Notes: generated by a model from the letters alone, not told the origin. A stretch of 51,417 bases of DNA from Malikia sp. (GCF_028687635.1 NZ_JAQTZS010000019.1:1-51417); one strand, 5' to 3'. Positions 29,101 through 37,500 are shown, counted from the first letter of the stretch. Program-made: numbers and translations.

Positions 29101-29910
29101 ATGGGTTTTCTCGCTGGCAAGAAATTGCTGATCACTGGTCTGCTGTCCAACCGTTCGATTGCTTACGGTGTCGCCAAGGCCTGCCACGCGCAAGGCGCCG
29201 AGCTGGCCTTCAGCTACGTCGGTGAGCGCTTCAAGGACCGCATCTGCGAGTTCGCCGCCGAATTCGACTCCAAGCTGGTGTTCGATTGCGACGTCGGCAG
29301 CGACGAGCAGATCGAGCAGATGTTCAAGGACCTGTCGGTTCACTGGCCGACCTTCGACGGCTTCGTGCACAGCATCGGCTTCGCGCCGCGCGAGGCGATT
29401 TCGGGCGACTTCCTCGACGGCCTGAGCCGCGAGGCGTTCAAGATCGCGCTCGACATCAGCGCCTACAGCTTCCCCGGCATGGCCAAGGCCGCCAAGCCCT
29501 ACCTGAACGACAAGGCCGCGCTGCTGACGCTGACCTACCTGGGCGCGGTGCGCACCATCCCGCACTACAACACCATGGGCCTGGCCAAGGCCAGCCTGGA
29601 AGCCAGCGTGCGCTACCTGGCCGAAGCCCTGGGCACCCTGCCCGACGGCCGCAGCATCCGCGTCAACGGCATCAGCGCCGGCCCGATCAAGACCCTGGCC
29701 GCCAGCGGCATCAAGGACTTCGGCAAGCTGCTGGGCATGGGCGCGGCCGCAGCCCCCTTGCGCCGCAACGTCACGATCGACGAGGTCGGCAACGTCGCAG
29801 CCTTCCTGCTGTCGGACCTGGCCTCGGGCATGACCGCCGAGATCTCCTACGTCGACTGCGGCTTCAGCTCGACCGCCGGCGTCAGCCGCGACAGCGCGCA
29901 GATCGTCTGA
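29101..29910 (+). CDS. fabI: Enoyl-[acyl-carrier-protein] reductase (NADH)
   Basis: FabI carries out the last reduction of fatty-acid elongation and is the target of triclosan. The 269-residue product has the [22 protein letters not shown] cofactor region, [20 protein letters not shown], and the catalytic Tyr-(6)-Lys in YNTMGLAK (about residues 158-165), followed by [27 protein letters not shown] precedes the ATG. Because yejA starts only 37 bp away on the other strand, the fabI promoter must lie partly within yejA. A symmetric terminator follows. Confidence 0.97.
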   Translation: MGFLAGKKLLITGLLSNRSIAYGVAKACHAQGAELAFSYVGERFKDRICEFAAEFDSKLVFDCDVGSDEQIEQMFKDLSVHWPTFDGFVHSIGFAPREAISGDFLDGLSREAFKIALDISAYSFPGMAKAAKPYLNDKAALLTLTYLGAVRTIPHYNTMGLAKASLEASVRYLAEALGTLPDGRSIRVNGISAGPIKTLAASGIKDFGKLLGMGAAAAPLRRNVTIDEVGNVAAFLLSDLASGMTAEISYVDCGFSSTAGVSRDSAQIV

Positions 29911-29958
29911 TCGGTCCTTGCTCCGGCGGCCCAGCGGCCGTCGTCAGCCACCCGCAAA

Positions 29959-29980
29959 AAAACCCGCCTAGGCGGGTTTT
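29959..29980. terminator. Intrinsic terminator, symmetric (bidirectional)
   Basis: AAAACCCGCC and GGCGGGTTTT form a perfect 10-bp stem around a TA centre. A-rich and T-rich flanks allow termination both of fabI (+) and of the DUF465 gene (-). Confidence 0.92.
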
Positions 29981-30007
29981 CTCATGGCTGGAGCCGGGGG
30001 AAGTCCG

Positions 30008-30226
30008 TCAGGCCTGCGAAGCCTTCTTGAGGATCACGTAGAGCTCATCCTTGAGCGCCAGCTTTTCCTTCTTGAGGGTTTCGATCTCGACCTGGGTGCC
30101 GGGAGCGATGTGGGATTCCATGTTCTTGATCTGCTGATCGAGTTCGTTGTGCTTGTCGAACAGGCGCGAGAAATGGTGGTCGCTGGTCTTGAGCTGGGTG
30201 ATCAGTTCGCGGTACTCGGGAAACAT
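30008..30226 (-). CDS. DUF465 (YdcH-like) small coiled-coil protein
   Basis: A 72-residue helical protein: FPEYRELITQLKTSDHHFSRLFDKHNELDQQIKNME followed by a second helix EIETLKKEKLALKDELYVIL. This is the DUF465/YdcH family, of unknown function. CAGGAGT precedes the ATG at 30226 at ideal spacing. It lies 60 bp downstream of the decarboxylase gene in the same direction. Confidence 0.92.
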   Translation of the reverse strand: MFPEYRELITQLKTSDHHFSRLFDKHNELDQQIKNMESHIAPGTQVEIETLKKEKLALKDELYVILKKASQA

Positions 30227-30286
30227 GTTTACTCCTGATAAAAGTTGAATTCTTGCGCCATCCCATGGATGGCGTATTGATCTAGT

Positions 30287-32581
30287 TCAAGAAACCTTCA
30301 CGCAGTCGGCGAAGTAGCGCTTCTTGCCGTCCTCGCCGTCCTCGACCACCAGACCGTGGATGTCGGTCTCGAAGCCCGGGCAATGCTGGTTGAACTCGCG
30401 CGAGAACTTCAGGTAGTCGACGATCTTCTGGTTGAAGACCTCGCCCGGAATCAGCAACGGGATGCCCGGCGGGTAAGGCGTGACCAGGCCGACCGTGATC
30501 CGGCCCGCCAGCTCATCGATCGACACGCGGTCGGTGTTCTTGCGCGCGATCTGGGCAAAGGCGTCGGTCGGCGTCATGGCCGGTTGCAGCTCGCTCAGGT
30601 ACATGTCGGTGGTCAGGCGCGCGATGTCGTACTTGGCGTACATCTCGTGCACATACTGGCACAGGTCGCGCAGGCCCATCTTCTCGTAGCGGCGATGCTT
30701 CTGGCAGAACTCGGGCAGGATGCGCCACATCGGCTGGTTGCGGTCGTAGTCGTCCTTGAACTGCTGCAGCGCGGTCAGCAGCGTGTTCCAGCGGCCCTTG
30801 GTGATGCCGATGGTGAACATCACGAAGAAGCTGTAGAGGCCGGTCTTCTCGACCACCACGCCATGCTCGGCCAGGAACTTGGTCACGATGCTGGCCGGGA
30901 TGCCACTGGTGGCGAAATCACCGTTCATGTTCAGGCCCGGCGTCACGATGGTGGCCTTGATCGGATCGAGCATGTTGAAGCCCGGCGCCATGTCGCCAAA
31001 GCCGTGCCAGGCCTCCTCGCCATCGACCGGCTGCACGCCCTCGCTGTCGGTGCGCTTGAGCACCCAGTCGCGGGCCTCGCCGATGCCCTCTTCGGCCAGC
31101 TCTTCCGGACCCCAGACCTGGAACCACCAGTCATCGACGCCGAATTCGTCATCGATCTTGCGCATCGCGCGGCGGAAGTCGAGCGCCTCGGCGATGCTCT
31201 CCTCAACCAGTGCGGTGCCCCCCGGAGGCTCCATCATCGCCGCGGCCACGTCACAGCTCGCAATGATGCTGTACTGCGGGCTGGTGCTGGTGTGCATCAG
31301 GTAGGACTCGTTGAACAGGTTGCGGTCCAGCTTGGTGTTCTGCGATTCCTGCACCAGCACATGGCTGGCCTGGCTGATACCGGCCAGCAGCTTGTGGATC
31401 GACTGGGTCGAGTACACCATGGTGTGCTCGGGGCGCGCGCGCTTGCGGCCCATGGCGTGGAAGGCGCCATAGAAGGGGTGGAAGGCCGCGTGCGGCAGCC
31501 AGGCCTCGTCGAAATGCAGGTTCTCGACGTAGCCGTCGAGCATGCCCTTGATGGTCTCGGTGTTGTAGAGCACGCCGTCGTAGGTCGACTGGGTCAGCGT
31601 CAGGATGCGCGGCTTGACGGCGTCGGCGTCCACGCCCTTGAGCAGCGGGTTGGCGCGAATCTTGGCCTTGATCGCCTCGGGCTCGAACTCGCTTTGCTGG
31701 ATCGGGCCGATGATGCCCCAGTGGTTGCGCGTCGGCTTGAGGAACACGGGGATGGCCCCGGTCATGATGATCGCGTGCAGGTTGGACTTGTGGCAGTTGC
31801 GGTCCACCACGACCACGTCGCCAGGGGCCACCGTGTGGTGCCAGACCATCTTGTTCGAGGTCGAGGTGCCGTTGGTGACGAAGAAGCAGTGGTCGGCATT
31901 GAAGATGCGCGCCGCGTTGCGCTCGCTCTCGCCGATGGCGCCGTTGTGGTCGAGCAGCTGGCCGAGCTCCTCGACCGCGTTGCAGACGTCGGCGCGCAGC
32001 ATGTTCTCGCCGTAGAACTGATGGTACATCTGACCCACCGGCGACTTCAGGAAGGCCACGCCACCCGAGTGACCCGGGCAATGCCAAGAATAGGAGCCGT
32101 CCTCGGCGTAGTCGAGCAGCGCCTTGAAGAACGGCGGCTGGATGCCCTCCAGGTAGGACTTGGCCTCGCGGATGATGTGCTTGGACATGAACTCCGGCGT
32201 GTCCTCGTGCATGTGGATGAAGCCATGCAGTTCGCGCAGGATGTCGTTGGGCAGGTGGCGGCTGGTCTTGGTCTCGCCGTAGATGTAGATCGGCACGTCC
32301 AGGTTCTTGCGCCGCACTTCCTGGATGAAGGCGCGCAAGTTGAGCACCGCCGGATCGAGATCCGGGCCGGGCGTGAACTCCTCGTCGTCGATCGACAGGA
32401 TGAAGGCGCTGGCGCGGCTTTGCTGCTGGGCGAACTGGCTCAGGTCGCCGTAGCTGGTCACGCCCAGCACCTCGAAGCCCTCGACCTCGATCGCCTGGGC
32501 CAGGGCACGGATGCTCAGACCCGAGGCATTCTCGGAGCGGTAGTCTTCGTCAATAATGATTATGGGAAAGCGAAATTTCAT
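30287..32581 (-). CDS. Orn/Lys/Arg decarboxylase (PLP-dependent, group III)
   Basis: A 764-residue enzyme with the three-part layout of bacterial inducible amino-acid decarboxylases: an N-terminal response-regulator-like wing domain (FRFPIIIIDEDYRSENASG), the PLP core with WHCPGHSGGVAF, FFVTNGTSTSNK, DRNCHKSNLHAI and the lysine-bearing STQSIHKLLAG (about residue 400), and a C-terminal domain with LVTPYPPGIPLLIPGE. It decarboxylates arginine, lysine or ornithine to a polyamine or diamine; which one cannot be decided here. ATG 32581 was chosen because it starts the wing domain and the ORF upstream is not conserved-looking. No antiporter gene is adjacent, so a biosynthetic role is as likely as acid resistance. 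Confidence 0.9.
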   Translation of the reverse strand: MKFRFPIIIIDEDYRSENASGLSIRALAQAIEVEGFEVLGVTSYGDLSQFAQQQSRASAFILSIDDEEFTPGPDLDPAVLNLRAFIQEVRRKNLDVPIYIYGETKTSRHLPNDILRELHGFIHMHEDTPEFMSKHIIREAKSYLEGIQPPFFKALLDYAEDGSYSWHCPGHSGGVAFLKSPVGQMYHQFYGENMLRADVCNAVEELGQLLDHNGAIGESERNAARIFNADHCFFVTNGTSTSNKMVWHHTVAPGDVVVVDRNCHKSNLHAIIMTGAIPVFLKPTRNHWGIIGPIQQSEFEPEAIKAKIRANPLLKGVDADAVKPRILTLTQSTYDGVLYNTETIKGMLDGYVENLHFDEAWLPHAAFHPFYGAFHAMGRKRARPEHTMVYSTQSIHKLLAGISQASHVLVQESQNTKLDRNLFNESYLMHTSTSPQYSIIASCDVAAAMMEPPGGTALVEESIAEALDFRRAMRKIDDEFGVDDWWFQVWGPEELAEEGIGEARDWVLKRTDSEGVQPVDGEEAWHGFGDMAPGFNMLDPIKATIVTPGLNMNGDFATSGIPASIVTKFLAEHGVVVEKTGLYSFFVMFTIGITKGRWNTLLTALQQFKDDYDRNQPMWRILPEFCQKHRRYEKMGLRDLCQYVHEMYAKYDIARLTTDMYLSELQPAMTPTDAFAQIARKNTDRVSIDELAGRITVGLVTPYPPGIPLLIPGEVFNQKIVDYLKFSREFNQHCPGFETDIHGLVVEDGEDGKKRYFADCVKVS

Positions 32582-32763
32582 GAAGCGTGACAACGGTTGA
32601 GCGCCAAAAAACACGCGAACCGGGTCACCGGCCGCACGGCTTGTATGCGCCAGGAATCTGGTCCGGCGCGCAATGGCGCCAAGTGTAAGGAAATAATGTG
32701 TCAGCTGTTCGCTCGCGCACGCGTTTGAGCGCAAATTCGGCCATCAACCCTGGGAGTGCAAGC

Positions 32764-33198
32764 ATGAAGGATTCGACCGTCTGGTGGCTGCTGGCCGGAG
32801 CGGCGGTGGCGCTGGAACTGCTGAGCGGCACCTTCTACCTGCTCATGCTGGCGCTCGGACTGGCGGCGGCGGCGCTGGCCGCACAGCTGGGCGCCGGACC
32901 GACCGTGCAACTCGGTGCCGCCGCGCTGATCGGCGGCGGCGCGGTGCTGCTCTGGAGCCAGCTGGCCCGACAACGCACCGACTCCAGCGACCGCTCCGAC
33001 AGCCCGGATCTCAACCTCGACATCGGCCAGCTCGTGCAGGTCGGGCACTGGCGTGCCGACGGCAGTGCCCAGGTCAGGCATCGCGGCGCAGAATGGACCG
33101 TCGAGCTTGATCAGCCGGCGGTTTCGCCCGCTGCGGGCCGCTACCGCATCGTGGCCGTGCGCGGCAGTCACCTGATCGTGCAAGCCCAACCCGACTAG
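32764..33198 (+). CDS. NfeD-like membrane protein
   Basis: A 144-residue protein with two to three N-terminal hydrophobic helices (WWLLAGAAVALELLSGTFYLLMLALGLAAAALAAQLG and VQLGAAALIGGGAVLLW) and a C-terminal OB-fold-like domain (IGQLVQVGHWRADGSAQVRHRGAEWTVEL ... YRIVAVRGSHLIVQ). This is the NfeD arrangement, almost always paired with a stomatin/SPFH gene, which follows 11 bp downstream. Together they act in membrane microdomain organisation or quality control. The ATG at 32764 follows GGGAG at good distance. Confidence 0.88.
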   Translation: MKDSTVWWLLAGAAVALELLSGTFYLLMLALGLAAAALAAQLGAGPTVQLGAAALIGGGAVLLWSQLARQRTDSSDRSDSPDLNLDIGQLVQVGHWRADGSAQVRHRGAEWTVELDQPAVSPAAGRYRIVAVRGSHLIVQAQPD

Positions 33199-33209
33199 GA
33201 GTCTTCATC

Positions 33210-34121
33210 ATGGAAATCGCCTTCGTTCTCTTCGTCATCGCCGCGATCTTCGTCATCAAGTCGATCAAGATCGTTCCGCAGCAGAACGCCTGGGTCAAGG
33301 AGCGTCTCGGCAAGTACGCCGGCACGCTGGCGCCGGGCCTCAACTTCGTGCTGCCCTTCATCGATCAGGTCACCTACAAGCACAGCCTGAAGGAAATCCC
33401 GCTCGACGTGCCGAGCCAGGTCTGCATCACGCGCGACAACACCCAGTTGCAGGTCGACGGCATCCTCTACTTCCAGGTCACCGACCCGATGCGCGCGAGC
33501 TACGGCAGCTCCAACTACGTGACCGCCATCACCCAGCTGGCCCAGACCACGCTGCGCAGCGTGATCGGCAAGCTCGAACTCGACAAGACCTTCGAGGAGC
33601 GCGCGATCATCAACGCCCAGGTGGTCGCCGCGATCGACGAGGCCGCCCTCAACTGGGGGGTCAAGGTGCTGCGCTACGAGATCAAGGACCTGACCCCGCC
33701 GGCCGAGATCCTGCACGCGATGCAGGCCCAGATCACCGCCGAGCGCGAGAAGCGCGCGCTGATAGCCGCCTCCGAAGGCCGCCAGCAGGAGCAGATCAAC
33801 ATCGCCACCGGCGAGCGCCAGGCCTCGATCGCGCGCTCGGAAGGCGACAAGCAGGCAGCCATCAACAAGGCCGAGGGCGAGGCGGCCGCGATCCTGACCG
33901 TGGCCAATGCCTCGGCGCAGGCGCTCGAACGCATCGCGGCCGCCCTGCAGGTGCCGGGCGGCGAGCAGGCGGTGCAGCTCAAGGTGGCCGAGCAGGCAGT
34001 GGCCGCCTACAGCCGCGTGGCCGCCGATGCGACCACCACGCTGGTGGTCCCCGGCAACATGAACGAGGTCGCCGGCCTGGTCGCCTCGGCCATGCAACTG
34101 ATCAAGTCGAGCAGGAATTGA
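33210..34121 (+). CDS. SPFH/stomatin-family membrane protein (QmcA-like)
   Basis: A 303-residue protein with one N-terminal membrane helix, then an SPFH domain (KIVPQQNAWVKERLGKYAGTLAPGLNFVLPFIDQV, LDVPSQVCITRDNTQLQVDGILYFQV) and a long Glu/Ala/Lys coiled coil (ITAEREKRALIAASEGRQQEQINIATGERQASIARSEG). This matches QmcA/stomatin-like proteins that oligomerise in the inner membrane. AGGAG precedes the ATG. It forms an operon with the NfeD-like gene and ends just ahead of tRNA-Ser. Confidence 0.93.
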   Translation: MEIAFVLFVIAAIFVIKSIKIVPQQNAWVKERLGKYAGTLAPGLNFVLPFIDQVTYKHSLKEIPLDVPSQVCITRDNTQLQVDGILYFQVTDPMRASYGSSNYVTAITQLAQTTLRSVIGKLELDKTFEERAIINAQVVAAIDEAALNWGVKVLRYEIKDLTPPAEILHAMQAQITAEREKRALIAASEGRQQEQINIATGERQASIARSEGDKQAAINKAEGEAAAILTVANASAQALERIAAALQVPGGEQAVQLKVAEQAVAAYSRVAADATTTLVVPGNMNEVAGLVASAMQLIKSSRN

Positions 34122-34137
34122 AAAAAATCGGCAGCCC

Positions 34138-34167
34138 TTGAAAAAAGCCGGCATTCCTGTCTACAAT
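34138..34167 (+). promoter_or_regulatory. Sigma-70-type promoter for tRNA-Ser
   Basis: TTGAAA (34138-34143) and TACAAT (34162-34167) are 18 bp apart and lie just upstream of the tRNA gene, with predicted start near 34174. Confidence 0.8.
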
Positions 34168-34179
34168 ACGAGTCTTCAC

Positions 34180-34272
<93 letters not shown>

Positions 34273-34312
34273 TTCAGTTTTTGGCTGTTCCTAACGGTTC
34301 GCCAAAGTCCAC

Positions 34313-34350
34313 AAAAGCCCTTCTAAGTCGTTGATTTAGAGGGGCTTTTT
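34313..34350 (+). terminator. Intrinsic terminator on the island side of attL
   Basis: AAAAGCCC-TTCTAA and TTAGA-GGGGCTTTTT form a long stem ending in a T-run. It lies inside the island, so in the integrated state it terminates tRNA-Ser transcription in place of the displaced chromosomal terminator at 45281-45328. Confidence 0.82.
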
Positions 34351-34403
34351 GTTTGCCGTCGTTCTTTTGTGTTCGCTGCTGTTCTGCTGTAGTCAGTGTT
34401 TTT

Positions 34404-34445
34404 TGGGGGTATTTTTGGGGGCATGGGGGTATCGGTTTGGGGGTA
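34404..34445 (+). repeat. Four TGGGGGTA-type direct repeats near attL (candidate integrase arm sites)
   Basis: TGGGGGTA at 34404, 34424 and 34438 and the variant TGGGGGCA at 34416. Two further copies lie just inside attR (45145, 45157). Their position at both ends next to the core sites suggests arm-type binding sites for the integrase. Confidence 0.65.
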
Positions 34446-34477
34446 TTCTGAAAACCCCCTAGCAAAACCGCCCCGAC

Positions 34478-35662
34478 ATGCCCCTGACCGAGACCGAGAT
34501 CCGCAAGGCCAAGCCCGCCGAAAAAGCCTTCAAGCTGACCGATGGCCGTGGCCTGTACCTACTGGTGACGCCGACCGGCTCCAAACTGTGGCGCTGGAAG
34601 TACCGCGTGGACGGCAAGGAGAAGGTGATGGCCATCGGCATCTACCCCGACATGAATGGGCCTACGGCTCGCATGCGGCATGAGGATGAGCGGCGCAAGC
34701 TGCTGGCCGGCATCGACCCCATGGCGCAACGCAAGTCAGACCGGCACGCCCGCAAGCTGGCAGCCGACAACTCATTCGCCACGGTCGCCCAACTCTGGTT
34801 CGATAGCTGGAAGGCCGCCCGGTCCGACAACCATGTCGAATCGACCTGGCGCCGACTGCAGGCTGACGTGTTCCCGGCCATCGGCACCCGACCCATATCC
34901 GACATCGAGGCGCCCGAGCTGGTGCGCATGGCCAAGACCATCGAGGCGCGCGGCGCCCTGGACATCGCCAAGCGGGCTCTGCAGACCTGCGGCCAGATCT
35001 TCCGCTATGCCATCGCCCACGGCCTGGCCAGCCGCAACCCAGCCGCCGACATCAAGCCCGGCGACGTGCTGACCACCCGCAAGCGCGAGAACTACGCCCG
35101 GCTCGACGCCAGGGAGCTGCCCGAGCTGCTGCGCAAGATCGAGGCCTACCAGGGCACGCCCACCACGCGCCTGGCCATGAAGCTGATGGCCATGACCTTC
35201 GTTCGCACGTCTGAACTGATCGGCGCCCGCTGGGACGAATTCGACCTGGTAGCGGCCCGCTGGGACATTCCAGCCGAGCGCATGAAGATGAAGACGCCCC
35301 ATGTCGTGCCGCTGTCCAGGCAGGCCCTGGAAGTGCTGCGAACGCTGCACCTGGTGACGGGCCATCGGGAGTTGCTGTTTCCTGGCGAGCGCAGCCCAAA
35401 GCGTCCCATGAGCAATAACACCATCCTGATGGCATTGGCGCGAATGGGCTACAAGCACCGAATGACCGGACACGGATTTCGCGGCATTGCATCAACCATT
35501 CTGCACGAACAGGGATTCGATCATGCGCATATCGAGATACAGCTCGCGCACCAGGAGCGAAATTCAGTCAGCGCCAGTTACAACCACGCCACCTATATTC
35601 TGCAGCGCGCGGCTATGATGCAGGCCTGGAGTGACCACCTAACCAATTGCATCAAGGAATGA
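34478..35662 (+). CDS. int: P4-type tyrosine integrase
   Basis: A 394-residue tyrosine recombinase. The N-terminal DUF4102 arm-binding domain (TETEIRKAKPAEKAFKLTDGRGLYLLVTPTGSKLWRWKY) is followed by a SAM-like core-binding region (about 100-200) and the catalytic domain: Arg in FVRTSELIGARW, Lys in MKMKTPHVVPLS, His-x-x-Arg in TGHGFRGIAST, His in LAHQERN and Tyr in ASYNHATYI near residue 370. All catalytic residues are present. It inserts the island into tRNA-Ser and, with an excision factor, removes it. The unknown gene begins 1 bp after its stop. Confidence 0.96.
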   Translation: MPLTETEIRKAKPAEKAFKLTDGRGLYLLVTPTGSKLWRWKYRVDGKEKVMAIGIYPDMNGPTARMRHEDERRKLLAGIDPMAQRKSDRHARKLAADNSFATVAQLWFDSWKAARSDNHVESTWRRLQADVFPAIGTRPISDIEAPELVRMAKTIEARGALDIAKRALQTCGQIFRYAIAHGLASRNPAADIKPGDVLTTRKRENYARLDARELPELLRKIEAYQGTPTTRLAMKLMAMTFVRTSELIGARWDEFDLVAARWDIPAERMKMKTPHVVPLSRQALEVLRTLHLVTGHRELLFPGERSPKRPMSNNTILMALARMGYKHRMTGHGFRGIASTILHEQGFDHAHIEIQLAHQERNSVSASYNHATYILQRAAMMQAWSDHLTNCIKE

Positions 35663-35663
35663 C

Positions 35664-36116
35664 ATGAAGGCCACCAACGGATTCACACACAAAGATTACA
35701 CCGAAATCAACAGGCGATTCAATGAAATATGCGATTCAAATTTCGATTCAGCAAACGAGGAACTGGTAAAGCTTGCCGCCTGCATCTTCAGCATGGAAGC
35801 AATGTGCATACAGCATCCAGAAACGATTGAGGAAAAGGCCCGATATGTGCTGGCAAAGAGAATCTTATCCAACTACGAAATAAAGGACAAGAAAGCCTTT
35901 GTCGTATTCCCATCTCCATTCTTCGAAAAGGAAGATTTTCCAAACGAAAAGCGCGACAAGGATGATCGGATTGCCATGGAATGTTGGGTGATGATTCATG
36001 ATGACGGAATGAAGGTCATGGAAGCCTTCGAGAAGGCCGCCGAAAAGCACATCACCAGTGTCTCAGTTTGTAGAGCCGCCTACTACAATTCCTATGGAAA
36101 CCAGGGCAAAGAGTGA
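35664..36116 (+). CDS. Unknown island protein, AT-rich (possible cargo)
   Basis: A 150-residue soluble, acidic and Lys/Glu-rich protein with no signal peptide or membrane helix. It is not recognised as any family. Base and codon composition is clearly more AT-rich than the island and host genes around it (Lys AAA, Ile ATA, Asn AAT are frequent), which suggests a separate origin. It begins 1 bp after the integrase stop, a position where satellites often carry accessory genes. Any defence or conversion function would be speculation. Confidence 0.75.
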   Translation: MKATNGFTHKDYTEINRRFNEICDSNFDSANEELVKLAACIFSMEAMCIQHPETIEEKARYVLAKRILSNYEIKDKKAFVVFPSPFFEKEDFPNEKRDKDDRIAMECWVMIHDDGMKVMEAFEKAAEKHITSVSVCRAAYYNSYGNQGKE

Positions 36117-36236
36117 GTTTTCATATTTTATTTTTTCCATGTGCTTTTTATAAAAAAGTCGAAAACATATAAATAGATTTCATCAATAAACGTCTCTAGC
36201 ATTCGTGGCTGTTCGCAACAAACCAAATGAACGGCC
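36117..36236 (+). promoter_or_regulatory. AT-rich promoter region ahead of the AlpA-like gene
   Basis: This 120-bp stretch is strongly AT-rich (T-runs then TATAAAAAAG and ATATAAATAG). Several -10-like TATAAA elements occur, but no single pair of hexamers stands out. It is the natural place for control of the regulator and the replication operon. Confidence 0.45.
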
Positions 36237-36455
36237 ATGAATCAGCCCCACGCCCCCGCCACCTACACCGTCCCTCAGTTCCTGAGTTCCCATAACGTCA
36301 GCCGGACCCACTTCTATGCCCTGGTCAAGGAGGGCAAGGGGCCGCGCCTGATGAAGGTGGGCCGGCGCACCCTGGTCAGCGCCGAAGCCGCCGCCGACTG
36401 GCGCAAGCACATGGAAGTCGAGACCGGCGCCGCCGCCCTGGAAGGGCTGCAATGA
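36237..36455 (+). CDS. AlpA/excisionase-like helix-turn-helix protein
   Basis: A 72-residue protein with YTVPQFLSSHNVSRTHFYALVKEGKGPRLMKVGRRTLVSAEAAADWRKHME. This is the winged-helix MerR-like DNA-binding pattern of AlpA and excisionase proteins: sensor helix, recognition helix with SRTHFYAL, wing with VGRRTLVS. In Gram-negative PICIs AlpA is a conserved positive regulator of the island; in P4 relatives it also promotes excision. It stands alone between an AT-rich gap and the iteron array. The name is by family resemblance only. Confidence 0.82.
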   Translation: MNQPHAPATYTVPQFLSSHNVSRTHFYALVKEGKGPRLMKVGRRTLVSAEAAADWRKHMEVETGAAALEGLQ

Positions 36456-36515
36456 TCCGGCGCCCGAGCTGCCGCCGGCAGTCTACAGACCGCCCCCGGA
36501 CGGGTTTGAACATTC

Positions 36516-36576
36516 GAAGATTCCAAGATTCCATGTTTCTGAGACGGGAATCTTCGGAATCTTCACGGGAATCTTC
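36516..36576 (+). repeat. Left iteron array (GAAGATTCC / GGAATCTTC dyad)
   Basis: Two units in one direction (GAAGATTCC at 36516-36524 and AAGATTCC at 36525-36532), a 14-base centre, then three inverted units (GGAATCTTC at 36547, 36556 and 36568). The whole block is a near-exact reverse complement of the array at 39475-39552, including the spacer ACATGGAATCTTGGAATCTT. It is a candidate replication origin or protein-binding array. Confidence 0.85.
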
Positions 36577-36616
36577 AAATTTTCCCGAAGCCGCTGGCCG
36601 GGACGCGGCCCAGCCG

Positions 36617-36625
36617 TGCTACATT
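36617..36625 (+). promoter_or_regulatory. Possible extended -10 promoter for the replication-operon leader
   Basis: TGCTACATT (extended -10 with TACATT at 36620-36625) lies directly ahead of the structured leader. No clear -35 is seen. The predicted start is near 36632. Confidence 0.45.
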
Positions 36626-36631
36626 CTTCGC

Positions 36632-36874
36632 AAGCCGAAAGGCCCGGTGCGTAAGAACACCTGTACAACGAGGTTGCAGCCCCCACCTAAAAGCGGGGTT
36701 TTGTCATGTCCGAATTCGTCCGTTCCGGGGTTTCCCGGTGCGGCATGGTTTTGGGCAGATGGGCTTGTCCGCGAGGCTGGCCGCACGGCGTTGTACGTGT
36801 TCTTAACATCTGCCCACCCGCTGCGCGTAAGAACGTGGCGAGTGGTTTTCAGTCTCACAACGGAACCTGAAACC
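36632..36874 (+). ncRNA. Structured leader with P4/C4-like antisense complementarity
   Basis: A GCCGAAAGGC hairpin at 36634-36643 is followed by TAAGAACAC-CT-GTACAACG (36652-36670), which is complementary to CGTTGTAC-GTGTTCTTA (36789-36805). Between them lies a C4/G4 hairpin with T-run (36680-36702), a weak terminator. TGGGCAGATG (36752-36761) pairs with CATCTGCCCA (36807-36816), and GTTCTTA (36799-36805) pairs with TAAGAAC (36828-36834), so alternative folds compete. In phage P4 and in C4 RNAs of P1-like phages, a small RNA made from the leader pairs with downstream sites to cause premature termination. No reading frame here is convincing. Boundaries are approximate. Confidence 0.55.
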
Positions 36875-37150
36875 ATGACCAAGGTCAATCCCATGGTGCG
36901 CACTGCTGCGCCCATCCTCTCCCTGGCCAGCCGCCGCGCTGCGCCCATCCAGTCCGCCACGGACACCACCAACCCCGAAATCATCCGGCTGCATGTCGCT
37001 GCCGAAAACGCCCTGGCCGGCGCCCTGCACCTGCTGCGCTCGCTCGACTGCGACCCGGCCAAACTGCAGCAGGCCACGGGCCGCGCGATCCGTGCCGCAA
37101 CGCTTCTGAAGCGCGCATGTGCCACTCAGGCAGAAGGTGTTGCAGCATGA
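36875..37150 (+). CDS. Small unknown island protein (91 aa)
   Basis: The product is MTKVNPMVRTAAPILSL-type at its start, Ala-rich and mostly helical (LHVAAENALAGALHLLRSLDCDPAKLQQATGRAIRAATLLKRAC). It is not recognised. ATG 36875 was chosen because the upstream part of the frame lies in the structured leader. Its stop overlaps the next start (ATGA), and its C-terminal EGVAA end is shared with the following gene, suggesting duplication of gene junctions. Confidence 0.65.
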   Translation: MTKVNPMVRTAAPILSLASRRAAPIQSATDTTNPEIIRLHVAAENALAGALHLLRSLDCDPAKLQQATGRAIRAATLLKRACATQAEGVAA

Positions 37151-37500
37151 GCGCCGACAACATCACCCAGCGCCGCCGATCGACCGACTGGCAGAAACCG
37201 GCCACGCCGACCATGACCGTCGAGCAATTGGGCATCGTGCTCAACGACATCGCCGCGATGGCGAAGCACATCGAGCGCTTCACCTCGCTGCTGATGGTCA
37301 ACCTGCTGCCCGGACAGGACGACGAAGAGACCTACCTGGCGGCCGTCGAGGCGATGGCACAGCGCATCGGCTGGGCGTCCGACATGGCTTCCGACCGCAT
37401 TGATGGGGCTGGTAGTGCCGTGTACGGCGATGCTGAAAAATGGATGATGCCGCCGTCGTTCCGCCGCTACCAGGCTGCGGCCGAGGGAGTTGCAGCATGA
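37147..37500 (+). CDS. Unknown island protein (117 aa), paralogue of the next gene
   Basis: It begins MSADNITQRRRSTDWQKPA and ends EGVAA. The middle is helical (EQLGIVLNDIAAMAKHIERFTSLLMVNLL). No family is recognised. The next gene starts MSADTVIPKRRTSDWLRPA, so the two are tandem paralogues at their N-termini. It overlaps both neighbours by four bases (ATGA), as in a compact phage early operon. Confidence 0.7.
   Translation: MSADNITQRRRSTDWQKPATPTMTVEQLGIVLNDIAAMAKHIERFTSLLMVNLLPGQDDEETYLAAVEAMAQRIGWASDMASDRIDGAGSAVYGDAEKWMMPPSFRRYQAAAEGVAA

Noticed and set aside
30356-32590. 744-codon plus-strand frame opposite the decarboxylase gene
   Set aside because: It is a codon-bias shadow rich in His, Gln, Arg and Val; the minus strand encodes a complete PLP enzyme.
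36516-36576. CRISPR array at the iterons
   Set aside because: Units are 9 bp, adjacent and palindromically arranged, with no unique spacers and no cas genes.
36452-36874. Long plus-strand frame running from 36452 through the leader into the 91-aa gene
   Set aside because: Its first 141 codons cross the iteron array and the structured leader and look non-coding; the start at 36875 gives a compact operon gene.
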